From contig NZ_LJJF01000001.1 of assembly GCF_001625365.1 (NCBI RefSeq), positions 2,294,001-2,358,000 on the forward strand: DNA of 64,000 bases, given 5' to 3'. The translations under genes and the position numbers were made by a program. The stretch's first letter is position 1, and the number at the start of each line of letters is the position of its first letter. Positions 52,553 to 62,276 of the stretch are shown in pieces. Below the pieces are notes generated by a model. That model did not search any database and was not told the DNA's origin. It saw only the letters and a list, made by a program, of their open reading frames with translations. Source of the stretch: Streptomyces sp. MJM8645 (lineage in GTDB: Bacteria; Actinomycetota; Actinomycetes; Streptomycetales; Streptomycetaceae).

Positions 52553-53305
52553 ATGGCCCCCCGCCCGGCACGGCCCCCGCGCGCCGCACGGACGGTCGCG
52601 CTGGCGGCCCTGCTGCTCGCCGCCGGAACCGCGTGCGACGGCGGCGAGCAGGACCAGGCGCCCGCCGCCGAGGTCGCGCAGCAGAGCAGCACCCGCGACC
52701 GGATCGGCACCCTCTCGGTCCGGACGGCGCAGGGCCCCCGGGCCTGCACGGCGAGCGTCGTCCGCAGCCCCAGGCACAACCTGCTGGTCACCGCGGCGCA
52801 CTGCGTGCAGAACCGCCGGATCGGCCTGCTGGACGGCCTGGTGTTCACCCCCGGCTACCGCAACGGCTTCATCCCGTACGGCAGTTGGCCGGTGAAGTCG
52901 ATCACCGTCGACCCGCGCTGGGCGGACGACGACGACCCCGAGTACGACGTGGCCTTCGTCACCGTGGGCACGGTCGGCGGCAAGCAGGTCGAGGACTCCG
53001 TCGGCGGCAACCCGATCGCCACCGGCCAGGGCTTCGGGCTGGCCGTCTCGGTGACCGGCTACCCGAACGAGCGCGACGAGCCGATCACCTGCGCGGCCAG
53101 GACCCGCTCGCAGAGCCCGACCCAGGAGCGCTTCGACTGCGACGGCTACACCGACGGCACCAGCGGCAGCCCGTGGGTGACGGACAGCGGCACGGTCGTC
53201 GGCGTGATCGGCGGCTACCAGGAGGGCGGCGAGACGGCCGGCACCTCCTACAGCGTCACCTTCGACCAGCGGGTCTCCGCGCTCTACCGGGAAGCGACCG
53301 CCTGA
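52553..53305 (+). CDS. Exported trypsin-like serine protease (tandem paralogue)
   Basis: 250 residues with a signal peptide ending in a less canonical Cys site (LAAGTAC, Cys28) and a chymotrypsin-type domain: His in VTAAHC, Asp in EYDVAFVTV, Ser in YTDGTSGSPW. It shares FTPGYRNGF, VTGYPNERDEPITC and VVGVIGGYQEGG with the protease 107 bp upstream, so the two arose by tandem duplication; this copy has a shorter tether. A terminator follows. Confidence 0.9.
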   Translation: MAPRPARPPRAARTVALAALLLAAGTACDGGEQDQAPAAEVAQQSSTRDRIGTLSVRTAQGPRACTASVVRSPRHNLLVTAAHCVQNRRIGLLDGLVFTPGYRNGFIPYGSWPVKSITVDPRWADDDDPEYDVAFVTVGTVGGKQVEDSVGGNPIATGQGFGLAVSVTGYPNERDEPITCAARTRSQSPTQERFDCDGYTDGTSGSPWVTDSGTVVGVIGGYQEGGETAGTSYSVTFDQRVSALYREATA

Positions 53306-53361
53306 GCCCGGGAGGCGCCCGTCCGAGCCGCCCGACCCGTCGCGAGGTGACGAAGGCAACA

Positions 53362-53393
53362 CGAAGGCCCCCCGGTCATCCGAGGGGCCTTCG
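53362..53393 (+). terminator. Terminator behind the protease pair
   Basis: 10-bp arms CGAAGGCCCC (53362-53371) and GGGGCCTTCG (53384-53393) with further inner pairing; 56 bases after the protease stop. Confidence 0.75.
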
Positions 53394-53425
53394 CTCTGAG
53401 CAGTCACCGGGCGGACCCGATGAAG

Positions 53426-53498
53426 CTCCCGCATTTGGACTCGAACCAAAAACCTGCCGGTTAACAGCCGGCTGCTCTGCCAATTGAGCTATGCGGGA
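53426..53498 (-). tRNA. tRNA-Asn (GUU), copy 1
   Basis: 73-nt cloverleaf: acceptor TCCCGCA/TGCGGGA, D-arm GCTCAATTGGCAGAGC, anticodon loop CTGTTAA (GUU), T-arm with TTCGAGT. No encoded CCA. Tandem with a near-identical copy 61 bp away. Confidence 0.95.
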
Positions 53499-53559
53499 TC
53501 GCGGTACCGAACTTCCGTACCACGGACGGGAGGAGGCCTCTTGCAAGACCTCTCCCGAG

Positions 53560-53632
53560 CTCCCCCAATTGGACTCGAACCAATAACCTGCCGATTAACA
53601 GTCGGCTGCTCTGCCAATTGAGCTATGGGGGA
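53560..53632 (-). tRNA. tRNA-Asn (GUU), copy 2
   Basis: 73-nt cloverleaf with anticodon GUU. It differs from copy 1 at six bases that form three compensated base pairs (acceptor, anticodon and T stems), so folding is kept. Upstream copy in the direction of transcription; both may be processed from one transcript. Confidence 0.95.
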
Positions 53633-53888
53633 TCGGCTTCCGCCTCGGCCCCCGGTTCCCCGGGCTCCTCGGCGCTCGCTGCGGGACATACATTAGCGCA
53701 CTCGGGGGGTGGTCCGCCAATCGCTTTCGCCGGACCGCTCCCCGGACCGCCCCCGGGCTCCCGCCCGGCGTGCCCGGCGCGCGCCCGGCACGGCCCCCGG
53801 GGATGCTGGGGGGCACGGACGGTTCGCCGTCCCGACGGACGGGTAGGGCAATGCGGCAGAAGGCCGCCAGGAGAGGGTGGATCCGATC

Positions 53889-54182
53889 ATGTGGAAGCTG
53901 TCGTTGGCCGCGGGGTTCGCGGCCGGCTACGTCCTGGGCTCCCGGGCCGGGCGCCGGCGCTACGACCAGATCACGAAGGTCACCCGGAAGATCGCCCAGA
54001 ACCCCACGGTGCAGGGCGCGGCCGACCGAGCCCGGCAGCAGGCCGGCGCGGTCGCCGGGAAGGCCGCCGGCGCCGTCGCGGACAAGGTCGGCGACCGGCT
54101 GCCGAACGCCGTCACCGACCGGGTGCCGTACTTCAACCGTTCCCGGGCCGAGGACGACGGCTGGGGTACCTTCCGCCCGTGA
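53889..54182 (+). CDS. Small YtxH-like membrane-anchored protein
   Basis: 97 residues: a short N-terminal hydrophobic helix with small residues (WKLSLAAGFAAGYVLGSRAG), a basic turn RRRYDQI, then an amphipathic Ala-rich helix (GAADRARQQAGAVAGKAAGAVADKVGD). The pattern matches YtxH-type stress/envelope proteins of unknown function. The ATG at 53889 gives the typical MWKL start; a GTG at 53877 with AGGAG close by is possible. Confidence 0.75.
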   Translation: MWKLSLAAGFAAGYVLGSRAGRRRYDQITKVTRKIAQNPTVQGAADRARQQAGAVAGKAAGAVADKVGDRLPNAVTDRVPYFNRSRAEDDGWGTFRP

Positions 54183-54289
54183 CGGGACGGTGACGCCAGG
54201 GTGTACCAGGGCCCTGCGTCCGGTCCCGAACGGGCAACACCTCACCCGGCCCGGACGCGTCCCGGGCCGGGCTGAGGCATGATCTCGAC

Positions 54290-55723
54290 ATGGCCATCGT
54301 CGCGGGGATAGACAGCTCGACCAACCGCACCCGGATCGTCGCGTGCGACGCCGACACCGGCGCCGTCCTGCGCTCCGGCAAGGCACCGCACCCCGTCCCC
54401 GAGGACCCGGACACCCGCCCCGGCGAGGCCGACCCGCAGCTCTGGCTGCACTCGCTCGGCGACGCCGCCGCCGGCGGCCTGCTGGAGGGCGTCCGGGCCA
54501 TCGGCGTCAGCGCACAGCAGCACGGCATGATCGGCCTGGACGCGGGCGGCGTGCTGGTCCGGCCGGCGATCCTCTGGAACGACCCGCGCTCCAGCGGCGC
54601 CGCCGCCAAGCTGCTGGACGCGCTCGGCGGCCCGGCCGCCTGGACCGCCGCGATCGGCGCCGTCCCCAGCCCGACCTACACCATCGCCAAGCTGCGCTGG
54701 CTGGCCGAGTTCGAGCCGGCCAACGCCCGCCGGGTGGCCGAGGTCCTGCTGCCGCACGACTGGCTGGTCTGGCAGCTCCTCGGCCACCCCAGGCGCCGCA
54801 CCACCGACCGGGGCGACGCCTCCGGCACCGGCTACTGGTCCCCGATCACCGGCGAGTACCGGCAGGACCTGGTCGAGCTGGCACTCGGCCACGAGCTGCG
54901 GCTGCCCGAGGTGCTCGGCCCCGCCGAACCCGCCGGGCACACCCCCGAAGGCCTGCTGATCTCGGCCGGCACCGGCGACAACATGGCCGCCGCGCTCGGC
55001 CTCGGGCTGCGCCCCGGCGACGCGGTGGTCTCGCTCGGCAGCGCCGGAACGATCTTCGCCGTGCACGACCAGGCCGTGGTGGACGCCACCGGGCTGATCT
55101 CCTCCTTCGCCGACGCCGCCGGCCGCCACCTCCCGATGGTCGCCACCCTCAACGCCGCCCAGGTGCTCCGCGCCACCGCCGCCATGCTCGGCCGGGACCT
55201 GGACGGCCTGAGCGACCTCGCCCTGCACTCCTCCCCCGGCGCGTACGGGCTGGTGCTCCTCCCCTACCTGGACGGCGAGCGGACGCCGGCCCTCCCGCAC
55301 GCGGCCGGCACCCTGACCGGCCTGCGGGCCGAGTCGATGACGCCGCAGCACCTGGCCCGGGCCGCCGTCGAGGGCATGCTGTGCAACATCGCGGACGCCC
55401 TCGACGTGCTGCGCGCCCAGGGCGTCGCGGTGCGGCGGGTGTTCCTGCTCGGCGCGGCCGGGCGGCTGCCCGCCGTCCGGCACATCGCCCCGCCGCTGTT
55501 CGGCGTCCCGGTCGTGGTGCCGCCGCCGGGCGCCCACGCCGCCCGCGGGGCCGCCCGGCAGGCCGCCTGGGCGCTGGCCGGCACCCCGGAGCCGCCGGAG
55601 TGGGAGCTGCCGGACGCCGAGACCGTCGAGCCGGACGGGGAGCAGGACCTGGCGATCGGTTCGGCAGTGCGCCAGCAGTACCGCGCCGCCCGCGAACAGA
55701 TCCACCCGGAGACGGCGGCCTGA
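54290..55723 (+). CDS. xylB: FGGY-family sugar kinase, xylulokinase type
   Basis: 477 residues. The N-terminal FGGY domain starts AIVAGIDSSTNRTRIVACDADTG (phosphate-1 motif), with GVSAQQHGMIGLD and ILWNDPRS as in xylulokinases; the C-terminal domain has GTGDNMAAALG, VSLGSAGTIFAVHD and LLGAAGRLPAVRHI. Predicted to phosphorylate D-xylulose; close FGGY relatives act on other ketoses. It is not next to xylose isomerase or a sugar transporter, so the substrate is not fixed by context. Confidence 0.86.
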   Translation: MAIVAGIDSSTNRTRIVACDADTGAVLRSGKAPHPVPEDPDTRPGEADPQLWLHSLGDAAAGGLLEGVRAIGVSAQQHGMIGLDAGGVLVRPAILWNDPRSSGAAAKLLDALGGPAAWTAAIGAVPSPTYTIAKLRWLAEFEPANARRVAEVLLPHDWLVWQLLGHPRRRTTDRGDASGTGYWSPITGEYRQDLVELALGHELRLPEVLGPAEPAGHTPEGLLISAGTGDNMAAALGLGLRPGDAVVSLGSAGTIFAVHDQAVVDATGLISSFADAAGRHLPMVATLNAAQVLRATAAMLGRDLDGLSDLALHSSPGAYGLVLLPYLDGERTPALPHAAGTLTGLRAESMTPQHLARAAVEGMLCNIADALDVLRAQGVAVRRVFLLGAAGRLPAVRHIAPPLFGVPVVVPPPGAHAARGAARQAAWALAGTPEPPEWELPDAETVEPDGEQDLAIGSAVRQQYRAAREQIHPETAA

Positions 55724-55763
55724 ACCCGGCTGCGGCGGCCTGGAGGCGGCCCGCGGCGGCCTC

Positions 55764-55811
55764 ACCGGCCGGGGACGGCAGCGCCCGACCCCGACCCCGA
55801 CCCCGGCCGGT
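55764..55811 (+). terminator. Inverted repeat behind the sugar kinase
   Basis: 11-bp arms ACCGGCCGGGG (55764-55774) and CCCCGGCCGGT (55801-55811). The loop contains a short CGACCC tandem repeat. Confidence 0.55.
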
Positions 55812-55886
55812 GAAGATGCGTCACCCGGCGGCCGGTGGCAGCGTGGGACGGGACACGGCCACCGACATGAAGGGCGGCAGGACTCC

Positions 55887-57290
55887 ATGGCGCTGCACAA
55901 GGGGGCCCGCAACGACCGCCGGCTGAGCATCGGGCCGCTCGTGGGCGCCGCCGACCCGCTGGGCTCGATGAAGCTGGCACCGCCGCTGCACCGGCTCGGC
56001 GAGGGGCCCGTCACGGCCGACACCGCGTACCAGCTGATCCACGACGAGCTGATGCTGGACGGCAACGCCCGGCTCAACCTGGCGACCTTCGTCACCACCT
56101 CGATGGAGGCGCAGGCCGCCCGGCTGATGACCGAGTGCCTGGACAAGAACATGATCGACAAGGACGAGTACCCGCAGACCGCCGAACTGGAGCGGCGCTG
56201 CGTGGCGATCCTCGCCGACCTCTGGCACGCCCCCGACCCGGACGCCACGGTCGGCTGCTCCACCACCGGCTCCAGCGAGGCCTGCATGCTGGCCGGCATG
56301 GCGCTCAAGCGCCGCTGGATGCACCGCAACGCCGAGCGCTACGCGGCCGGGGCCCGGCCCAACCTGGTGATGGGCGTCAACGTGCAGGTGTGCTGGGACA
56401 AGTTCTGCACCTTCTGGGAGGTCGAGGCCCGCACCGCGCCCATGGAGGGCGGGCGCTTCCACCTCGACGCCGAGCACGCGGTCGCGCTGTGCGACGAGGA
56501 CACCATCGGCGTGGTCGGCATCCTCGGTTCCACCTTCGACGGCTCCTACGAGCCGATCGCGGAGATCTGCGCGGCCCTGGACGACCTCCAGCAGCGCACC
56601 GGCCTCGACGTCCCGGTGCACGTGGACGGCGCCTCCGGCGGGATGGTGGCGCCCTTCCTCGACCCCGAGGTGGTCTGGGACTTCCGGCTCCCCCGGGTCG
56701 CCTCGATCAACAGCTCCGGGCACAAGTACGGCCTGGTCTACCCCGGCGTCGGCTGGGCCCTGTGGCGCGACCAGGAGGCGCTGCCGGAGGAACTGGTCTT
56801 CCGGGTCAACTACCTCGGCGGCGAGATGCCGACCTTCGCGCTCAACTTCTCCCGCCCCGGCGCCGAGGTCGTCGCGCAGTACTACATCTTCCTGCGGCTC
56901 GGCCGGGACGGCCTCCGGGCCGTCCAGGGCGCCTGCCGCGAGGTCGCCACCCACCTGTCCGGGGCGATCGAGCACATGGGCGGCTTCCGGCTGTTGACCC
57001 GCGGCGACCAGTTGCCGGTCTTCGCCTTCACCACCGCCGACGACGAGCCGTTCGACGTGTTCGACGTCTCGCGGCGGCTGCGCGAGCGCGGCTGGCAGGT
57101 GCCCGCGTACACGTTCCCCGAGAACCGGACGGACCTGTCGGTGCTCCGGGTGGTCTGCCGCAACGGCTTCTCGCTGGACCTCGCCGACCTGCTGCTGGCC
57201 GACCTCTCCCGGCTGCTGCCGGAGCTGCGGCGCCAGCCCGGCCCGCTCAAGGAACTCGGGGTGCCGACCCGGTCGGGCTTCCACCACTAG
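55887..57290 (+). CDS. gadB: Glutamate decarboxylase
   Basis: PLP enzyme converting glutamate to GABA and CO2 with uptake of a proton. 467 residues, the usual length. Motifs: FVTTSMEAQAARLM and GCSTTGSSEACMLAG near the N-terminal half, HVDGASGGMVAPF (Asp/His stacking on PLP) and the Schiff-base Lys280 in INSSGHKYGLVYPG. C-terminal HH end as in bacterial Gad. It stands alone, without a GABA antiporter gene beside it. Confidence 0.94.
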   Translation: MALHKGARNDRRLSIGPLVGAADPLGSMKLAPPLHRLGEGPVTADTAYQLIHDELMLDGNARLNLATFVTTSMEAQAARLMTECLDKNMIDKDEYPQTAELERRCVAILADLWHAPDPDATVGCSTTGSSEACMLAGMALKRRWMHRNAERYAAGARPNLVMGVNVQVCWDKFCTFWEVEARTAPMEGGRFHLDAEHAVALCDEDTIGVVGILGSTFDGSYEPIAEICAALDDLQQRTGLDVPVHVDGASGGMVAPFLDPEVVWDFRLPRVASINSSGHKYGLVYPGVGWALWRDQEALPEELVFRVNYLGGEMPTFALNFSRPGAEVVAQYYIFLRLGRDGLRAVQGACREVATHLSGAIEHMGGFRLLTRGDQLPVFAFTTADDEPFDVFDVSRRLRERGWQVPAYTFPENRTDLSVLRVVCRNGFSLDLADLLLADLSRLLPELRRQPGPLKELGVPTRSGFHH

Positions 57291-57330
57291 GGCCTGGGTC
57301 CGCCGGGGCGTGAACACGGCGGGGCGTGAT

Positions 57331-57370
57331 CACGGTGGGGAGAGCGCTGCGAAGCGCCCTCCCCACCGTG
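57331..57370 (+). terminator. Terminator of gadB
   Basis: Arms beginning CACGGTGGGGAG at 57331 and ending CTCCCCACCGTG at 57370, with inner AGCGCT/AGCGC pairing; a strong hairpin 40 bases after the stop. Confidence 0.75.
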
Positions 57371-57514
57371 CGTCCCGGACGAACCGGGGCAGCCTCCCCC
57401 CGCGAGGCTGCCCCGGCCGGTGGGGGAATCGGGACGTGCTGCCGGAGCGGGGACCGGTGACCGGTCCGCGTCCGAACGACGCCGTCGGGCGGCGAACCGC
57501 GCCGACCAGAGAAC

Positions 57515-57537
57515 TGTGCACGACGGACACGTGCACA
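57515..57537. promoter_or_regulatory. Operator-like inverted repeat before the XRE/DUF2690 gene
   Basis: Perfect 8-bp arms TGTGCACG (57515-57522) and CGTGCACA (57530-57537) with a 7-bp spacer, 175 bp upstream of the start codon. Confidence 0.5.
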
Positions 57538-57711
57538 TGCGAGCGTTCCCGGGGGTTGTGAGACACTTCCGTCCGTCTCAGCGCCATGACCTGGGGTTTG
57601 GGACGCCGGACCGGTGAGTTTGGAGAAGCGGAGACACCCGAACGGCCCGGGCCGGAGCCCGTTCCGCTCTCCCCGTCCCCCCGTTCCCGTCTCGCATCGT
57701 TGGAAGGCCCC

Positions 57712-58830
57712 ATGGGTTCCGCCTGGAAGAACCTGCCCGAAGAGCTGTCCGGACCCGCCCGGCTCCTGGCCGAGGAGCTCCGGGCCATCAAGGACGCCGC
57801 CGGACTCTCGCTGTCCGAGCTCGCCGCCCGGACGCACTACAGCCGGGCCTCCTGGGAGCGCTGGCTGAACGGCAAGCGGGTCATCACCGGGCAGGCACTG
57901 GAGGCGCTGACCAGGGCGGTGGACTGCGACGGGCCGGCCCTGCGGGCGCTGCGGGAGCAGGCCGTGGCGGGGCCCGAGGAGGACGGCGAGCCCGGCGCCC
58001 CGGAGGAGCCCGCCGCGCAGGCGGCCCCCGAGCGGCCCCGGGCGGCGCAGCCCCCGACGGACCGGACCGGCGCGCCCGCCACACCCGCTGCCTCCGACGT
58101 ACCCGATGTGACCGACGTACCCGATGTGACCGATGTGACCGTCGCACCCGGCGAGCCCGGCGGCGCCGTGACGGCACCCGTGACGTGGTGGCGGCGCCCG
58201 GCGACGCTGCTGACCGGCGCCGCCCTGCTGGTGTCCCTGCTGGTGCTGGTCGGCCTGCGGGCCACCCGGCACCAGGAGCAGCCCCAGACCGTCGCCGAGC
58301 CCGTCCCTACCGCCACCGCGGCCAAGCCCGTCCCGGGCGCTCCCGTCTGCCAGGCCGTCGGCTGCGCGCACAAGGACCCCAAGGCCACCGGCTGCGGCAA
58401 GGACGCCCGGACCCTGCAGACCGACGTCATCGGCAAGGTCGTCGTCTACCTCCGGTACAGCCAGACCTGCCAGGCGGCCTGGGCGGCGATCACCGAGGGC
58501 GAGCCGAACGACTACGCGACCATCACCGACGACTCCGGCCAGAGCGAGACGGCGCTCATCCACTGGGGCTACGACAACTACTCGTCGATGCTGGACGCGG
58601 CCGACCCGGCCGTCACCTTCCAGGTCTGCGGGTACCAGCCGGCCGGGCACGTCTGCACCTCGCCCGTCTCCGGCCTGGCCGCCGTGGTGGCCTCCACCCC
58701 GATCCCGATCGGCCCCGCCTCGCCGCCCCCGGGCACCGGCCCGGACGCGGCGGCCACCGACCCGCCCTCCCCGGCACAGCCGACCGACACACAGCCCGCC
58801 ACCGCGCAGCCCTCCCCAGGCCGGTCCTAG
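57712..58830 (+). CDS. XRE-type helix-turn-helix membrane protein with extracellular DUF2690 domain
   Basis: 372 residues: N-terminal XRE helix-turn-helix (LLAEELRAIKDAAGLSLSELAARTHYSRASWERWLNGKRVITGQALEALTRAVD, about 20-75), a long Ala/Pro-rich cytosolic linker containing a PDVTDV repeat (about 125-143), one membrane helix (TLLTGAALLVSLLVLVGL, about 165-182) and an extracellular Cys-containing DUF2690 domain (VCQAVGCAHKDPKATGCG...SQTCQAAWAAI). The layout suggests a one-component membrane regulator sensing outside the cell. GGAAGG precedes the ATG at 57712. DUF2690 function is unknown. Confidence 0.86.
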   Translation: MGSAWKNLPEELSGPARLLAEELRAIKDAAGLSLSELAARTHYSRASWERWLNGKRVITGQALEALTRAVDCDGPALRALREQAVAGPEEDGEPGAPEEPAAQAAPERPRAAQPPTDRTGAPATPAASDVPDVTDVPDVTDVTVAPGEPGGAVTAPVTWWRRPATLLTGAALLVSLLVLVGLRATRHQEQPQTVAEPVPTATAAKPVPGAPVCQAVGCAHKDPKATGCGKDARTLQTDVIGKVVVYLRYSQTCQAAWAAITEGEPNDYATITDDSGQSETALIHWGYDNYSSMLDAADPAVTFQVCGYQPAGHVCTSPVSGLAAVVASTPIPIGPASPPPGTGPDAAATDPPSPAQPTDTQPATAQPSPGRS

Positions 58831-58868
58831 GGTCCCCAGCTGGTCCCGGCCGGGGACCGGCGGGCCGC

Positions 58869-60074
58869 TCAGTCGAGATACCCGCGCAGCTGCGCCGCGA
58901 AGGCGTGGTCGCGGAGCTTGATCAGCGTCTTCGACTCGATCTGGCGGATCCGCTCCCGGGTCACGCCGAACACCGTGCCGATCTCCTCCAACGTGCGCGG
59001 GCGGCCGTCGTCCAGCCCGTAGCGGAGCTGGACGACCTGGCGCTCCCGCTCGCCCAGGGTGGCCAGGACGGCGTCCAGGTGCTGGCGCAGCAGCAGGAAG
59101 GTGGCGGACTCCGCGGGTGAGGCGGCGTCGGCGTCCTCAATCAGGTCGCCGAGCGCGACGTCGTCCTCCTCGCCGACCGGGGTGTGCAGCGAGATCGGCT
59201 CCTGGGCCAGCCGGAGCAGTTCGCGCACCCGCTCCTCGGTCAGCTCCAGGGCGGCGGCGATCCCGGCCGGGGTCGGTTCCAGCCCGCGCTCCTGCAGCAG
59301 GGCGCGCTGCACCCGGATCACCCGGTTGATCAGCTCGACCACGTGCACCGGCACCCGGATCGTCCGGGCCTGGTCGGCCAGCGCCCGGCTCATCGCCTGC
59401 CGGATCCACCAGGTCGCGTACGTGGAGAACTTGTAGCCGCGGGCGTAGTCGAACTTCTCCACCGCCCGGATCAGGCCCAGGTTGCCCTCCTGGATCAGGT
59501 CCAGCAGGGTCAGTCCGCGGCCGACGTAGCGTTTGGCGACGGACACCACGAGCCGCAGGTTCGCCTCGATCAGCCGGCGTTTGGCGATCCGGCCGCGCAC
59601 CACCAGGGTGTCCAGTTCGCGGGCCGGCGGGTCGGACGGCGGGGGGTCGCCGTTCAGCCGCTCCTCGGCGAACAGGCCGGCCTCGACCCGGCGGGCCAGC
59701 TCCACCTCCTCGGCGGCGGTGAGCAGGCGGACCCGGCCGATCTCGCGCAGGTACTGGCGGAGCAGGTCCGGCGCCGGGCCGGCGTCGCCCTCGGCCTGCG
59801 GGCGGGGCTCCTCCTCGTCCCCGTCGCCGGGCGCCGGGTCCTCGGCGTCGGGGTCCGTCTCCGGGGCCTCGGGGTGGCCCTGCGGCACGCCGCGGGCGCC
59901 ATCCGGGGGCGCGGCCCCGGCCCGGCCGTGGTCCGTCTCCCGGTCCCCGGCCGGGCCGGCGGGGTGCGGTCCGGTGCCGGCGCCGGGCGGTGCGGCGGTC
60001 AGCGCGCCGGTCGGTGCGGCGGTCGGGCTGGAAGTCGGGCTGGAGGTCGCGGCAAAGCCTCGGTCCACGGGCAT
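58869..60074 (-). CDS. hrdA: RNA polymerase sigma-70 factor, group 1/2 (HrdA-like)
   Basis: 401 residues: acidic, low-complexity N-terminus (1-100) without full region 1.1, region 1.2 ([29 protein letters not shown]), region 2 ([59 protein letters not shown]), region 3 and region 4 ([50 protein letters not shown]). It recognises housekeeping-like -10/-35 promoters. Neighbouring dnaG and dgt match the locus of hrdA in streptomycetes, the basis for the symbol. The ATG at 60074 has GAGGG directly upstream; an ATG at 60149 is possible. Confidence 0.88.
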   Translation of the reverse strand: MPVDRGFAATSSPTSSPTAAPTGALTAAPPGAGTGPHPAGPAGDRETDHGRAGAAPPDGARGVPQGHPEAPETDPDAEDPAPGDGDEEEPRPQAEGDAGPAPDLLRQYLREIGRVRLLTAAEEVELARRVEAGLFAEERLNGDPPPSDPPARELDTLVVRGRIAKRRLIEANLRLVVSVAKRYVGRGLTLLDLIQEGNLGLIRAVEKFDYARGYKFSTYATWWIRQAMSRALADQARTIRVPVHVVELINRVIRVQRALLQERGLEPTPAGIAAALELTEERVRELLRLAQEPISLHTPVGEEDDVALGDLIEDADAASPAESATFLLLRQHLDAVLATLGERERQVVQLRYGLDDGRPRTLEEIGTVFGVTRERIRQIESKTLIKLRDHAFAAQLRGYLD

Positions 60075-60210
60075 CCCTCGGGGCGGGCGCGACTCTGGCG
60101 GACCCGCGCTGAACGGAGGTGGGACGCCCTCCAGTGTGCGGTACGCCACACTCCGTGGCCGAGACTCGTGCGTCGACTTTCTGGGCCGCTCCCACGGCCC
60201 CGCCGCGCTC

Positions 60211-62115
60211 CTACAGCGCCGCCGCGCCCTGGCTGCGGAGCTGCTGGCCGTACTGCTGGAGCTGCCACAGCTCGGTCTGCACCGCGTGCTGCTGCTCGGC
60301 GTCGGCCCGGTGGCCGAGCCGCTGCAGGTAGCCGCGGACCTCGGCGATCCGCCGGTCCACCGCCAGCAGGCGCAGCTTCACCAGGAACTCCCCGGCGTAG
60401 ACCGCGTCCACCTTCCGGCGGGAGCGCACCGGCTCGACGGTCAGCTCGGTGACGAGCGAGCGCACCTGGTCGTCCGGGGCCGCCTCGCGCACCACGCTGG
60501 TGAAGTCGGGCAGCGTCGCCCCGTACGCGGCGCCGCCGGCCTTGGCGATGGCCTGCCGGACGGCCGTGTACGGCAGGGTGGGGAACTCGTCCTCGCCGTA
60601 GTGGTCGAAGGCCGGGCTGACCAGGTCCGGGTGCTGGAGCGCCAGCTTGAGCAGCTCCCGCTCGACGAACTGGGCCGGGTCGCGCGGGTTGAGCCGGAAG
60701 GCGGGCTGCGCCGGGCGCACCGGCGCGGGCTCGGCGCGGCGGCCGCGGTCGGCGCCCCGGGGGTTCTGCTGGCGCTCGCGGTCCCAGCGGGCCAGCTGGG
60801 AGACCCGGCGGACGACGAAGGGCTCGTCCAGGATGCCGAGCATGCCGGCCAGGCGGACGGCGTACTCGTGCTGGATCGAGCGGTCCTTGATCTTGGCGAC
60901 GATCGGGGCCGCCTCCTCCAGGGCCGCCGACCGCCCCTCCGGCGTCTCCACCCGGTGCTTGGACACCGCCGAGACCAGCGCGAACTCGAACAGCGGGACG
61001 GGGTTGTCGATCAGCTGCTTGACCGCCTCGTCGCCCTGGGCCAGGCGCAGTTCGCACGGGTCCATGCCGCCCGGGCTGACCGCGATGGAGGTCTTGGCGG
61101 CGAACTTCTGGTCGTCCTCGAAGGCCCGCAGGGCGGCCTTCTGGCCGGCCGCGTCGCCGTCGAAGGTGAAGACCGTCTCGCCGCGGTACTGCGAGGTGTC
61201 CATCAGCAGCCGACGGATGATCTTGATGTGGTCCTCGGCGAAGGCCGTACCGCAGGTGGCCACCGCCGAGGTGACCCCCGCCAGGTGGCAGGCCATCACA
61301 TCGGTGTAGCCCTCGACCACGACCGCGCGGCCCGACTTGGCGATCTCCTTCTTCGCCAGGTCGATGCCATACAGCACGTGCGACTTCTTGTAGATCGGCG
61401 TCTCGGGGGTGTTCAGGTACTTCGGGCCGTTGTCGTCCTCGCGCAGGCGGCGGGCGCCGAAGCCGACCACCTCGCCCGCGATGTCCCGGATCGGCCAGAC
61501 CAGCCGGCCCCGGAAGCGGTCGATCAGGCCGCCGCGCTGGCCCTGCGAGGCCAGGCCGCCGAGCAGGATCTCCTTGTCGGTGAAGCCCTTGCCGCGCAGG
61601 TAGCGGACCAGGTGCTCCCAGCCCACCGGGGCGTAGCCGACGCCGAAGGTCTTCGCGGCCTCCTCGTCGAAGCCGCGCTCGGCCAGGAAGCGGCGGCCGA
61701 TCTCCGCCTCCGCCGAGGCCAGCTGCTCCCGGTAGTAGGCGGCGGCCACCTTGTGCGCCTCGACCAGGCGGGTCCGCTCGCCCTGCTGGTGGCGGGGGCT
61801 GTAGCCGCCCTCCTCGTAACGCAGGGTGATGCCGGCCTGGGCGGCCATCCGCTCGACGGCCTCGGCGAAGGTGAAGTGCTCGATCTTCATCAGGAAGGCG
61901 ATGGTGTCGCCGTTCTCCTGGCAGCCGAAGCAGTGGAAGACGCCCTTGGCGGGGTTCACGTAGAACGAGGCGGACTTCTCGTCGTGGAAGGGGCAGACGC
62001 CCTTGTACTCGCCGCCGCCACCGTTGGTGAGCTGAACGTAGTCGCCGACCACGGCGTCGATCGGCAGTGCGCTGCGCACCGCTTGTACGTCTTCGTCCCT
62101 GATCCGCCCGGCCAC
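60211..62115 (-). CDS. dnaG: DNA primase
   Basis: Makes RNA primers for replication. 634 residues: zinc finger Cys41-x2-His44-x17-Cys62-x2-Cys65, RNA polymerase core with TOPRIM motifs ([30 protein letters not shown]) and a C-terminal helicase-binding domain. The GTG start has TAGACT six bases upstream on the minus strand and no ribosome site, so it is probably leaderless. It sits between dgt and the sigma gene, as part of a replication/transcription core block. Confidence 0.96.
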   Translation of the reverse strand: MAGRIRDEDVQAVRSALPIDAVVGDYVQLTNGGGGEYKGVCPFHDEKSASFYVNPAKGVFHCFGCQENGDTIAFLMKIEHFTFAEAVERMAAQAGITLRYEEGGYSPRHQQGERTRLVEAHKVAAAYYREQLASAEAEIGRRFLAERGFDEEAAKTFGVGYAPVGWEHLVRYLRGKGFTDKEILLGGLASQGQRGGLIDRFRGRLVWPIRDIAGEVVGFGARRLREDDNGPKYLNTPETPIYKKSHVLYGIDLAKKEIAKSGRAVVVEGYTDVMACHLAGVTSAVATCGTAFAEDHIKIIRRLLMDTSQYRGETVFTFDGDAAGQKAALRAFEDDQKFAAKTSIAVSPGGMDPCELRLAQGDEAVKQLIDNPVPLFEFALVSAVSKHRVETPEGRSAALEEAAPIVAKIKDRSIQHEYAVRLAGMLGILDEPFVVRRVSQLARWDRERQQNPRGADRGRRAEPAPVRPAQPAFRLNPRDPAQFVERELLKLALQHPDLVSPAFDHYGEDEFPTLPYTAVRQAIAKAGGAAYGATLPDFTSVVREAAPDDQVRSLVTELTVEPVRSRRKVDAVYAGEFLVKLRLLAVDRRIAEVRGYLQRLGHRADAEQQHAVQTELWQLQQYGQQLRSQGAAAL

Positions 62116-62127
62116 CCCGGAAGTCTA
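62116..62127 (-). promoter_or_regulatory. Leaderless promoter -10 of dnaG
   Basis: On the minus strand TAGACT (62122-62127) is followed by 6 bases and the GTG start at 62115. Confidence 0.55.
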
Positions 62128-62190
62128 CTGGGGTGGCCGGGGTTTCCCGGCGGGCCGGTCGTGCCGGGCCGGTTGCACTGCGCGCGGTCG

Positions 62191-62255
62191 GGCGCCGGGC
62201 GGTTGCGCCTGAGCGGTCGGACGCCGGGCGCCGGGCGGTTGCGCCTGAGCGGTCG
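62191..62255. repeat. 29-bp direct repeat between dnaG and dgt
   Basis: Two identical 29-bp copies (62191-62219 and 62227-62255) with a 7-bp spacer, plus a partial, diverged copy from 62161. They lie between the dgt stop and the dnaG promoter. Confidence 0.8.
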
Positions 62256-62276
62256 CGCGCCGGGGCCCGCGGGCGG

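Larger units (their letters stand above)
57291..57711. other. Intergenic region with terminator and two dyads
   Basis: About 420 bp without a gene. It holds the gadB terminator (57331-57370), the dyad TGTGCACG-acggaca-CGTGCACA (57515-57537) and TGAGAC-N10-GTCTCA (57559-57580). The latter two probably control the XRE/DUF2690 gene. Confidence 0.55.
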
